A stretch of DNA of 64,000 bases, taken from UBA2137 sp037968575 (lineage in GTDB: Bacteria; Pseudomonadota; Alphaproteobacteria; Micavibrionales; Micavibrionaceae). The notes under the pieces were generated by a model. It made no database searches, was not told where the DNA came from, and saw only the letters and a program-made list of their open reading frames with translations. The position numbers were made by a program, and so were the translations under genes. Numbering within the stretch: position 1 is the stretch's first letter; every line of letters starts with the position of its first letter. Location: contig JBBKVR010000029.1 in assembly GCA_037968575.1 (NCBI GenBank), positions 1-64,000 on the forward strand. The letters are read 5' to 3'. This document shows positions 57,078 through 64,000 of the stretch, piece after piece.

Positions 57078-58468
57078 GTCTTCGACCACTCGGTGCCGTC
57101 GGCGGTGTCTTTGATTTCAATACCCATGTTTAGTAATTCATCACGCAAAGCATCGGCCGCCGTATAATCTTTACCTGCTTTTGCTTCATTTCTTTTGGAA
57201 ATCAGGTCTTCGATTTTGTCTGTATCTAAATCATCGTTTCCGAAGTTCAAAAATTCTTCGGCATCTTTTTCAAAGAATCCAAGTGTTTCTGCAAGCAGTG
57301 TAATTTTTGCTTTCAGGAGTGATTTTTCATCATCGGATGGGTTGGCACTTACCTCTTTGCAATATTGATGAAGATTGGAAATTGCCAAAGGTGAATTAAG
57401 ATCATCATAAAGAGGAGAAAGGGCTTCATTTTTTTGCCCCTCATCTAATTCTATGACATCACAATCACTTAAATCATACAGGGTTTTATAAATCATCTGC
57501 GTGGTTTTCTTGGCTTGATGGATGCAGTTTTGATTCCAGTCCAGTGGTTTGCGATATTGGGCAATAAGCAATGCCATACGAATAACAAATCCATGAATGC
57601 CTTCTTCAAGTAAATCATGTGCAAGTGTGAAGTTGCCAAGCGACTTTGACATTTTCTCACCTTCAACGGTTAGGAAGCCATTATGAACCCAGACTTTTGC
57701 GAAAGATGTGAGGTCATCTTCGTGTCCATGCGCACAACAGGATTGAGCAATCTCGTTTTCATGGTGTGGGAATTTGAGGTCTGCGCCACCACCGTGAATA
57801 TCAAATGGTAGTTGTAAATGTTTCTCAGCCATCACCGAGCATTCAATATGCCAGCCCGGGCGACCAAAGCCGTAAGGCGAATCCCATCCAGGCTCATCAT
57901 TTGTGCTTGGTTTCCAAAGCACAAAATCGGCTGGGTCTTTTTTGTATGAGGCAACCTCGACACGCGCGCCGGCAATTTGCTCATCACGGTTACGGCCTGA
58001 TAATCCGCCATATTTTTTAAAAGAAGGAACATTGAATAACACATGACCATCGGCTTCATAAGCATGTCCGTTTTGTATGAGTGCCTCTATTTGTGCCAGC
58101 ATTTCTGGGATATGGTCAGTGGCAAGTGGCTGGATGGTTGGTGCCATATTGCCCAATGCCTCCATATCCTCATTGTAAATCTTGGTATAACGTTTGGTGA
58201 TTGTGTCTATTGGCTCACCAGTTTCCCGCGAGCGGGTAATGATTTTATCTTCTATATCCGTGATGTTTGAGGCGTAAGTCACCTTCAGGTAAAGCGTTTG
58301 TAGAACACGCGTCAGCAAATCAAATACAACCGCCATACGAGCGTTACCTAAATGTGCGTAATCATAAACTGTTGGACCACAGGCATAGAGTCGCACGTTG
58401 CTTTCATCTAAAGGCGTGAAAACTTCTTTTTTGCGGGTCAGCGAATTTGTAAGTTTTAATTGTGTCAT
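57074..58468 (-). CDS. cysS: Cysteine-tRNA ligase
   Basis: A 464-residue class I synthetase. The HIGH-type motif is YDYAHLGNARM (~34-44). The zinc site includes the Cys in YACGPTVYD and a HECSVM-type element IECSVMAEKHL. KMSKS is intact in GEKMSKSLGNF. The C-terminal part ends with RNEAKAGKDYTAADALRDELL. Essential. Start ATG 58468. Confidence 0.97.
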   Translation of the reverse strand: MTQLKLTNSLTRKKEVFTPLDESNVRLYACGPTVYDYAHLGNARMAVVFDLLTRVLQTLYLKVTYASNITDIEDKIITRSRETGEPIDTITKRYTKIYNEDMEALGNMAPTIQPLATDHIPEMLAQIEALIQNGHAYEADGHVLFNVPSFKKYGGLSGRNRDEQIAGARVEVASYKKDPADFVLWKPSTNDEPGWDSPYGFGRPGWHIECSVMAEKHLQLPFDIHGGGADLKFPHHENEIAQSCCAHGHEDDLTSFAKVWVHNGFLTVEGEKMSKSLGNFTLAHDLLEEGIHGFVIRMALLIAQYRKPLDWNQNCIHQAKKTTQMIYKTLYDLSDCDVIELDEGQKNEALSPLYDDLNSPLAISNLHQYCKEVSANPSDDEKSLLKAKITLLAETLGFFEKDAEEFLNFGNDDLDTDKIEDLISKRNEAKAGKDYTAADALRDELLNMGIEIKDTADGTEWSKT

Positions 58469-58512
58469 CCGTTGTTTTTACAGGCTCAAAGAAAACCTGA
58501 CAACAGTGAAGG

Positions 58513-59631
58513 TTAGACAACGGCTAGTTTGGATTCCCAAATTGGTAGAGTAGGGGATGAGTTACAAGGTTTGTATTGGTCTCTGTATGCTTCGAGATAT
58601 TCCAGTACAGAAGGGTGATAAGCGCCCGTATCAGATATTTCACGAAAATGAAGACCTGTTAACTTAGTGATAATACTTTCCTGCATTTTAAAAGCTTCAG
58701 GCGACACTTCATTAATATCTGTTTCTCCAAAGACTATACTAGCGATTTCGTTGTCAAAAGTGATACCAGTTTTGTCCTGCAGTTTTGATACGAACCATCT
58801 TGCAACCTCGTCTGAGAAAGCCTCAGTTTTGGGATTTCCGCCCCCAATTCCATGGTCACCTACAAACCAAAGTTCCTCACAGTCTGTATCACTGTTTGGG
58901 TCTATAACCATAGGGGTTACAGGAAATGAATGTCTATGTTCATCAATTGCATCGGCTTGCAATGCAACACCAATATTGCGTCCTAGTACGGGATCGTAAA
59001 ATTCTTTTCGGCCATTTAACAATTTTGCAAGTGGGCGCCATAAACCAATTTCTATAGATCCTATGAGAATTCTATTAGGAACACCTAGTGAGCCAACGGT
59101 GTCTATGCAGGCCAGATTGGTTTCAGGTCTTTCGTTAATTGAAAGTGTTTTTCGGAACTTTTGCATTTTAGGTGAGGAAGGCTTTTCATTACTTTTATAT
59201 GCTCGATAAACAAGATTTATGAGCCATTCACGGTGCTCAGGATTGTTACGGTCTACTGCATAGGCAGATTCAGCTTTATCCCAATCGACAACACCACATT
59301 TATATATCATTCCGTTCAGTGAACGAGCCGTATATGCACCACGGCTGTAGCCTATTAATGTTGTTTTATCACCAGATTGATAATTTAATGAATAATATTC
59401 ATAAGCTTCTTTAATGCGCTTAGGTAGATCTGCTCCTGTTGCTCCATTCCATGTTCTTTTTAGAGTGCCACCGTCAGAACCAACTCCATCAAAATGCTGG
59501 GTTCTTTGCTCGAAACCGTTTGAGATAATTTTTGGAATAGAGTGTAGCAAAAGATATACATTGCTTGGGTAGTCTTGATCAGCACGTTGCCATGTTCCGT
59601 CAAGTCCAATGATGTGGTGTGTTTTTGTCAT
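58513..59631 (-). CDS. DUF2235 alpha/beta hydrolase (Tle-like)
   Basis: A 372-residue protein with the DUF2235 fold: GLDGTWQRAD, then the nucleophile elbow LIGYSRGAYTARSLNGMIYKCGV, and later the catalytic-Asp-like CIDTVGSLGVPNR with a WFVGDHGIGGG site. Several DUF2235 members are type VI secretion phospholipases (Tle1-like), with the GxSxG serine in GYSRG. None of the T6SS genes are here, and no immunity gene is adjacent, so it may be a cellular lipase. Separated from cysS by 44 bases. Confidence 0.85.
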   Translation of the reverse strand: MTKTHHIIGLDGTWQRADQDYPSNVYLLLHSIPKIISNGFEQRTQHFDGVGSDGGTLKRTWNGATGADLPKRIKEAYEYYSLNYQSGDKTTLIGYSRGAYTARSLNGMIYKCGVVDWDKAESAYAVDRNNPEHREWLINLVYRAYKSNEKPSSPKMQKFRKTLSINERPETNLACIDTVGSLGVPNRILIGSIEIGLWRPLAKLLNGRKEFYDPVLGRNIGVALQADAIDEHRHSFPVTPMVIDPNSDTDCEELWFVGDHGIGGGNPKTEAFSDEVARWFVSKLQDKTGITFDNEIASIVFGETDINEVSPEAFKMQESIITKLTGLHFREISDTGAYHPSVLEYLEAYRDQYKPCNSSPTLPIWESKLAVV

Positions 59632-59687
59632 ATATCGGTATTAGCGATTAGTAATCAAAAAATCAACAATTTTATGAAAAATGGTGA

Positions 59688-60221
59688 CTATTTCTTTTTA
59701 CGTAGATAAACATAAAAAGCGCCGTCACCACCGTCTCTGGGACGCGCATGATGATATTGCAGGACAATATTTTTAAAAGGTGACTGTTCCATCCAACTAG
59801 GAAATTTACGCTTTAGTACGCCGCGAGCATCTTCCATCCAATGTTCAGGATTAACAGATTGTGCGCCTTTGCCTGTAATGACCAAAACCAGTCTATTTCC
59901 TGAGCTATGGGCGCTCTCAACAAACTTTTTGAGTGATTGAAATGCCTCTTCTTGGCGCATCCCATGTAAATCAATGCGTTTTTCTATTTTGAGTTTGCCT
60001 TTGACGAGCTTGTCTTTGGTGTTCTTATCAATTTCACGGCTTTTTTCGACCACGGCTCTGGTTTGTGGAATTGGATCTTTTAGTTTTTGAGGTTTTGGAG
60101 TAGCTGTTTTGGATGATTTACTTTGTGATTCTGGTTTCTGCGCAGACGGTTTCTCTGGATGCAAAGGTTTGACATCCTGAGTCATTAAATTCCATAAATT
60201 TTTATCATCTTCAGGTGTCAT
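59688..60221 (-). CDS. Smr-domain protein
   Basis: A 177-residue protein. The first ~75 residues are Pro/Ser/Lys-rich and probably disordered. The C-terminal Smr domain reads RIDLHGMRQEEAFQSLKKFV, VLVITGKGAQS and QYHHARPRDGGDGAFYVYLR. Smr domains are DNA/RNA endonuclease modules related to MutS2. The LDxH-type motif here is IDLHGM, and the GxG region is TGKGA. Function in the cell unclear. Confidence 0.88.
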   Translation of the reverse strand: MTPEDDKNLWNLMTQDVKPLHPEKPSAQKPESQSKSSKTATPKPQKLKDPIPQTRAVVEKSREIDKNTKDKLVKGKLKIEKRIDLHGMRQEEAFQSLKKFVESAHSSGNRLVLVITGKGAQSVNPEHWMEDARGVLKRKFPSWMEQSPFKNIVLQYHHARPRDGGDGAFYVYLRKKK

Positions 60222-60301
60222 ATGTGTGATTTACTTGTGGTTCTAGTGCCAAATGCCGTATAAGTTGCGAAGCTAAACAATAACATAAAGACTAGGTTGA
60301 A

Positions 60302-61009
60302 ATGCGCATTTTTGCAAAGTTGTTTGTCATTATCTTTATCGCGATAGTTTTTGTTTCTGCAAGAGCACATGCGCAATTTATTGAAGAGGCTTCATCGTCC
60401 TTGGAGGTTGCGATTGCATATCACAAACTGGCAGAACAAATTCCTGATTTTGAATTATGGGCCTCCTATACTCAAGAATACGGGACCGCGCTAGAAGACA
60501 GTAAGGCCGAAGTCTTAGAGGAAGAAACACAAAGACTTCAAAAAGCTTTTGCGTTTTATGACCACACAGTGACGCCAATCAATATCCGTACGCTTGTGGA
60601 TGTTGGTGTCAAACAAGGTGATGAACCAAAACTGTCCATTATATTTCCGAATAAACCCAACACCTATTTCCCTTATACTTATGGCGGCAGAGATTATGCC
60701 CTGATTACCGAAAATAGCGATGTGCTTGGGGACATTCCTTTAACGGTTTTGGAAGCTGAGCAAGTTCAGGAAAAACTTCCGGAAAACGGTAAAACACTTT
60801 TGGTTCTCAATACCGTTCCTTATACGGTGAATACAAAAGAGTTTGTAAAAGATAAGAATTTGCAGCGTTTGCCGATGCTGGCTAAAATAGGAGGTATCTC
60901 CCTTTACAATAGCGACCTTGAAATTGTTTGGTCTTGGAAGGCGAATTGGTACAGCCGTGTCATAAGAGCAAGAAACGGGAAAGAGTCTAAAAATGCTGTA
61001 CAAAATTAG
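60302..61009 (+). CDS. Secreted protein of unknown function (235 aa)
   Basis: Not recognised. The N-terminal signal peptide ends ARAHA|QF. The mature ~215 residues have alternating charged and hydrophobic segments, with a middle of TYFPYTYGGRDYALITE and a final WSWKANWYSRVIRA. No lipobox, no membrane helix: likely periplasmic. Its end overlaps the next start by 17 bases, so the pair is probably co-translated. Confidence 0.7.
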   Translation: MRIFAKLFVIIFIAIVFVSARAHAQFIEEASSSLEVAIAYHKLAEQIPDFELWASYTQEYGTALEDSKAEVLEEETQRLQKAFAFYDHTVTPINIRTLVDVGVKQGDEPKLSIIFPNKPNTYFPYTYGGRDYALITENSDVLGDIPLTVLEAEQVQEKLPENGKTLLVLNTVPYTVNTKEFVKDKNLQRLPMLAKIGGISLYNSDLEIVWSWKANWYSRVIRARNGKESKNAVQN

Positions 61010-61580
61010 CCCTTTTTTTCAGTCACTATTCCGCCGTACCGAAACACTTGATACACGGCAGGCCATTCGCCGTGAAGAAACAACCGCTGAACGTCGCAAA
61101 AAAGATGATGAAGAAAAACGCAAACCACTGGCAGGTTCTGTCACTGATGAAACAGAAGTGAGTGTGGACTCAATTCTGTCCTTTCTGAATGACATGCTCA
61201 AAGAAAATACGGCGGCCGCTCAAGAGCAATCTTTTAGTTCTATGGCAGATAATATTACCGCTTCGGAAACACCAAATGCACCTTCACAGCCCACAGGAGA
61301 TGATACCCAACCGCGGACAGCTCCTTCAAAAGCGGCGAATGCCTATCAAGCGACAGCCACAAAAATTGAAGCCCCTAATTATTACGATGGGGAGAGTGTA
61401 AAGCCAGGAGATGGCGCGCATGCCTTGACGTTAGATTCCAAGAACAGAAAAACTCTTGAGAGATTTGTTACTGATTTAAAAGAGTTGTCTGACAATGGCG
61501 TGACGACCCTGAATATTTCCCGGGCAGGAACCTTTTTCGAGTCGCTACGTGAAGCTATTGATTACCAAAAAATATCCTAA
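60993..61580 (+). CDS. Low-complexity protein of unknown function (195 aa)
   Basis: Not recognised. The N-terminus MLYKISPFFQSLFRR is followed by a highly charged run (RREETTAERRKKDDEEKRK). A linker rich in Ala/Pro/Thr/Gln follows, and only the last ~60 residues (LDSKNRKTLERFVTDLKELSDNG) look folded. No signal peptide or membrane segment. It overlaps the upstream secreted-protein gene by 17 bases. Confidence 0.6.
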   Translation: MLYKISPFFQSLFRRTETLDTRQAIRREETTAERRKKDDEEKRKPLAGSVTDETEVSVDSILSFLNDMLKENTAAAQEQSFSSMADNITASETPNAPSQPTGDDTQPRTAPSKAANAYQATATKIEAPNYYDGESVKPGDGAHALTLDSKNRKTLERFVTDLKELSDNGVTTLNISRAGTFFESLREAIDYQKIS

Positions 61581-61620
61581 AGATTTGGCTATTTTGAATT
61601 CCGTGTGCTAATTTTCTTAT

Positions 61621-62193
61621 ATGGGAAAACATTCATCCGATTTGTTGGTCGGTAAACTCCTTCTGGCAACACCCCAGATGGGCGACCCTCGTTTTGAAAA
61701 AGCTGTTATCTTTGTTTGTGCTCATGATGAAAACGGTGCGATGGGCTTAGTACTTAACCAGCTAATGCCTGATTTTGGATTCACAAATCTTCTCGAACAA
61801 CTCGGAATTGAAACCAATAAAGAACAAGCTATCAAAGTTCCTGTAATGCTTGGTGGGCCTGTCGAAACAGCACGTGGATTTCTACTTCATGGGGCGGATT
61901 ACAAACTCAAAGATACCGTTGCCATCAATGATAACTTTTCTGTCACCGCCACACTGGACTGCTTAAAATCTGTTGCCGAAGGTAAAGGTCCTGAGGAGAT
62001 GATTTTTATGTTGGGTTACGCTGGATGGGGTGCTGGCCAATTGGAAGATGAATTAAAAGATAACGCCTGGCTTGTTACTGACGCAGAAAACAGCCTTATT
62101 TTTGATACGCAAACCCCTCAACTTTGGGAAAGAGCAGTTCAAACCTTGGGGATTGAGCCAACTTTTTTGACCACCCACGCAGGCAACGCCTAA
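61621..62193 (+). CDS. YqgE/AlgH family protein
   Basis: A 190-residue protein: LVGKLLLATPQMGDPRFEKAVIFVCAHDENGAMGLVLNQ, in parts LVGKLLLATPQM and GAMGLVLN, then VMLGGPVETARGFLLH and LGYAGWGAGQLEDELKDNAW. These are AlgH/YqgE signatures. Function poorly known. In Pseudomonas the name comes from alginate regulation. It overlaps the convergent acetyltransferase gene by 4 bases. Confidence 0.93.
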   Translation: MGKHSSDLLVGKLLLATPQMGDPRFEKAVIFVCAHDENGAMGLVLNQLMPDFGFTNLLEQLGIETNKEQAIKVPVMLGGPVETARGFLLHGADYKLKDTVAINDNFSVTATLDCLKSVAEGKGPEEMIFMLGYAGWGAGQLEDELKDNAWLVTDAENSLIFDTQTPQLWERAVQTLGIEPTFLTTHAGNA

Positions 62194-62780
62194 ATTTTAT
62201 TCAAACCATATAAAACATGGTCTTGGCGTTTGCCTTCAATTTCAACGTAAGCCTTAGCTAGACCTTCTTCCTCAAAACCCAAACGTTCTAGTAATTTTCG
62301 ACTGCGCATATTATTGGGTAAAGTTGCGGCATTTATGCGTTGGAGTTTCGCAACAGAAAAGCCGAAGCGGATGACCGCATCCAATCCTTCATACATAAGA
62401 GATTGTCCTTGTCTCTCCACATCTATCCAGTAACCGAGCCAGCCATACTGCGCCGCACCTCGGCAAACACTATTGATGTTGATGCCACCAACAAGTGTTC
62501 CTGATGGGCGTTCAAATAAAAGGAAGGCGTAGGCGTGATCATCCTTCCACTCTTTTTCCTGTCTTGATAAACGCTGTGTGAAATATTTTCGCTCGTCCCA
62601 GCCAGTATTCCATTTTGGTTCGAATGGTATGAGGTGATTTTTATTACACGAGCGGACCTTAATCCAATCTTTCCAATCAGTTTTTCGTGGAGCGCGTAAG
62701 GCCAATCGCGGTGTTTTGATGAGCGTGTATTTGTAAGAGGGAAAACCTTCGATTGTAAATTCTGATTTAGTTTCACTCAT
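62190..62780 (-). CDS. GNAT-family N-acetyltransferase (RimJ/RimL type)
   Basis: A ~196-residue GNAT enzyme. Start ATG 62780 (MSETKSEF) is chosen over the upstream TTG. It has LALRAPRKTDWKDWIKVR, YAFLLFERPSGTLVGGINI, YWIDVERQGQSLMYEGLDAVIRFGF and NAATLPNNMRSRKLLERLGFEEEG, the acetyl-CoA pyrophosphate-binding pattern. RimJ/RimL acetylate ribosomal proteins; the exact substrate here is unknown. Confidence 0.9.
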   Translation of the reverse strand: MSETKSEFTIEGFPSYKYTLIKTPRLALRAPRKTDWKDWIKVRSCNKNHLIPFEPKWNTGWDERKYFTQRLSRQEKEWKDDHAYAFLLFERPSGTLVGGININSVCRGAAQYGWLGYWIDVERQGQSLMYEGLDAVIRFGFSVAKLQRINAATLPNNMRSRKLLERLGFEEEGLAKAYVEIEGKRQDHVLYGLNKI

Positions 62781-62788
62781 GGCACGTC

Positions 62789-64000
62789 TCAATTATTGGA
62801 CAGATATCTGTTTTCTAAGTGCGAGATTAAAAAGTCAGGAGAGAGTTTTTGTCCCGTTGCTTTTTTGAGGAGTTCGTCAGGAGAGTTTAAACTACCCATT
62901 CTATGAATACGTGTGTGAAGCCAATTTGTAATCTCTTCAAAATTTCCGTTTTCAATTGATCCGTAAATTTTTGGAATATCATCTTTCATCTTCTCAAAAA
63001 TTTGTGCAGCAATGATGTGCCCCAAAGAATAAGATTGAAAATATCCGAACTTTCCGACAAACCAATGCACGTCTTGCAAAACACCTTGGGCGTGATTTTG
63101 CGGCATCACACCTAATTTTTCATGCATCCATTCTGTCCAGTAGGCTGGAATATCTTTGACCTCAATTTTGCCTTCAATCAAATCGCATTCAATTTGAAAG
63201 CGGAGAAAAACATGAAAGAAGTAAGTCACTTCATCAGCCTGCTTACGATTAAGGGAGGGTTTCACCTCTGTCTTAATGTGATGAAGGTTTTCAGCCGTGA
63301 GTGATGGGTCGCTAAAGTTATGAAACAGACCCTCCAAACGTGGCGCAAGGAATGTGAAGAATTCCGATGTTCGACCAATCATCATTTCAATGAATAGAGC
63401 TTGGCTTTCATGAACTGTTGTTCCCAAATCAAGTGCTACGGGTTGATATGCCCATTCACCTGTCGCAGGAAGCCCTTGCAGGTAAATCCCGTGCCCACCT
63501 TCATGGAGGGCAGATTTCATAGAATCAAGGAAGTTTCTCGTATCAACGTTTTTAATAACCAAGCGTGCATCATCTGGTGTTCCACCCTCAACAGGTGAGT
63601 GTCCTGTCTCATATAAAGCTCCACGATTAAAATCAAAACCGAACAGACCAATCAAAGCACGGTTGAGTAACATCTGTGATTCAGTATCGAACGGGCCAGT
63701 GAGCGGAACAATCTCATTACGATTCTTTTGACGTTCAATGATTTTTGGCATCATTTTTGTCAATTCGGTATCCAACTGGTTGAACCATTTCCAGACAGTC
63801 GGCAGATCAAATCCAGGAGAATGATCTTGGACAAGTGCTTCGTAGAGCGTAGAAGTGTTGCGCCATTTGGCTTTGCGTTCGGCTAAACGCTTGGTGTGGT
63901 CAACCACCTTCTCCAAATGCTTTTCGGCCATTGCCCAATCACCGTCTTGCAGAACTTCGCGGTGTAAGCGGCGTCCTTCATTAGCAATCAAAGCAGACTT
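62789..64000 (-). CDS. M32 carboxypeptidase, N-terminus outside the window
   Basis: About 403 visible residues of a Taq-like metallocarboxypeptidase that is usually near 500 residues long. The frame is open to base 64000, so the gene begins outside. The zinc motif is HEGGHGIYLQG near 63,500, with the catalytic Glu. YQPVALDLGTTVHESQALFIEMMIGRT supplies the second zinc ligand region, and the C-terminal GKFGYFQSYSLGHIIAAQIF is typical. Known activity: removes C-terminal residues from peptides. The GNAT gene begins right after its stop. Confidence 0.93.
   Translation of the reverse strand, partial: KSALIANEGRRLHREVLQDGDWAMAEKHLEKVVDHTKRLAERKAKWRNTSTLYEALVQDHSPGFDLPTVWKWFNQLDTELTKMMPKIIERQKNRNEIVPLTGPFDTESQMLLNRALIGLFGFDFNRGALYETGHSPVEGGTPDDARLVIKNVDTRNFLDSMKSALHEGGHGIYLQGLPATGEWAYQPVALDLGTTVHESQALFIEMMIGRTSEFFTFLAPRLEGLFHNFSDPSLTAENLHHIKTEVKPSLNRKQADEVTYFFHVFLRFQIECDLIEGKIEVKDIPAYWTEWMHEKLGVMPQNHAQGVLQDVHWFVGKFGYFQSYSLGHIIAAQIFEKMKDDIPKIYGSIENGNFEEITNWLHTRIHRMGSLNSPDELLKKATGQKLSPDFLISHLENRYLSNN

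Noticed and set aside
1..64000. tRNA, rRNA, CRISPR arrays, insertion sequences, prophage
   Set aside because: Reading both strands showed no cloverleaf-like gene, no spaced repeat array, no transposase or integrase product and no terminal repeats.

Overview
The window is a gene-dense, AT-rich stretch of bacterial chromosome that reads as an alphaproteobacterium. The evidence is an Usg-family gene, a DUF1150 gene next to hsp20, an ihfB-lapA-pyrF run, a mutM/rpsT/dnaA/dnaN/recF/gyrB block, CtaA-type heme A synthase, a type 2 ferredoxin-NADP reductase with an adrenodoxin-type ferredoxin, and a membrane-anchored cytochrome c. The envelope is Gram-negative (LolA, MlaEF, PBP1A, outer-membrane barrel). 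I cannot place it below class level. I saw no tRNA, rRNA, CRISPR array, insertion sequence or prophage.

Layout. 1-936 is the C-terminal part of a TrkH potassium transporter. It is followed by a receiver protein with a degenerate GGDEF-like half. 1951-6517 is a three-gene polysaccharide export module: outer-membrane barrel, Wza-like export protein and Wzc-like tyrosine autokinase. It runs head-on into two tandem solute-binding proteins (6521-8214). 8310-8756 is an unknown small gene behind a promoter and an intrinsic terminator. 8753-11763 (minus) holds recR, a flavin reductase, lolA and ctaA. 11788-14058 (plus) holds a ferredoxin reductase, a membrane protein and a ferredoxin. 14560-15876 is ihfB-lapA-pyrF.

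The replication block runs on the minus strand from rpsT (23080) through dnaA, dnaN and recF to gyrB (15883). The rpsT-dnaA interval is the only gene-free stretch over 300 bases. To its right lie mutM, a possible small RNA, groESL, an S41 peptidase, rpsA, cmk, a GGDEF-EAL protein, lysA, pyrC and cytochrome c. 37131-47008 is mostly housekeeping metabolism and RNA modification: pheA, xseA, putA, purD, tadA, rluB, rsmD and yggS. 46998-64000 holds an atypical winged-helix regulator, PBP1A, a VanX-like dipeptidase, two transporters, mlaEF, hsp20 with DUF1150, cysS, a DUF2235 hydrolase, an Smr protein, AlgH/YqgE, an acetyltransferase and an M32 carboxypeptidase cut by the right edge.

No large novel system is evident. 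The most interesting signals are in the RNA and promoter layer: a ROSE-like RNA thermometer ahead of hsp20, an orphan promoter-plus-terminator unit of about 75 nt near 25,200, a terminated leader at 8310-8400, DnaA-box-like words in the rpsT, dnaA, groES and ihfB promoter regions, overlapping opposite start codons of tadA and rluB, a probable leaderless mRNA, and a probable ATT start codon.
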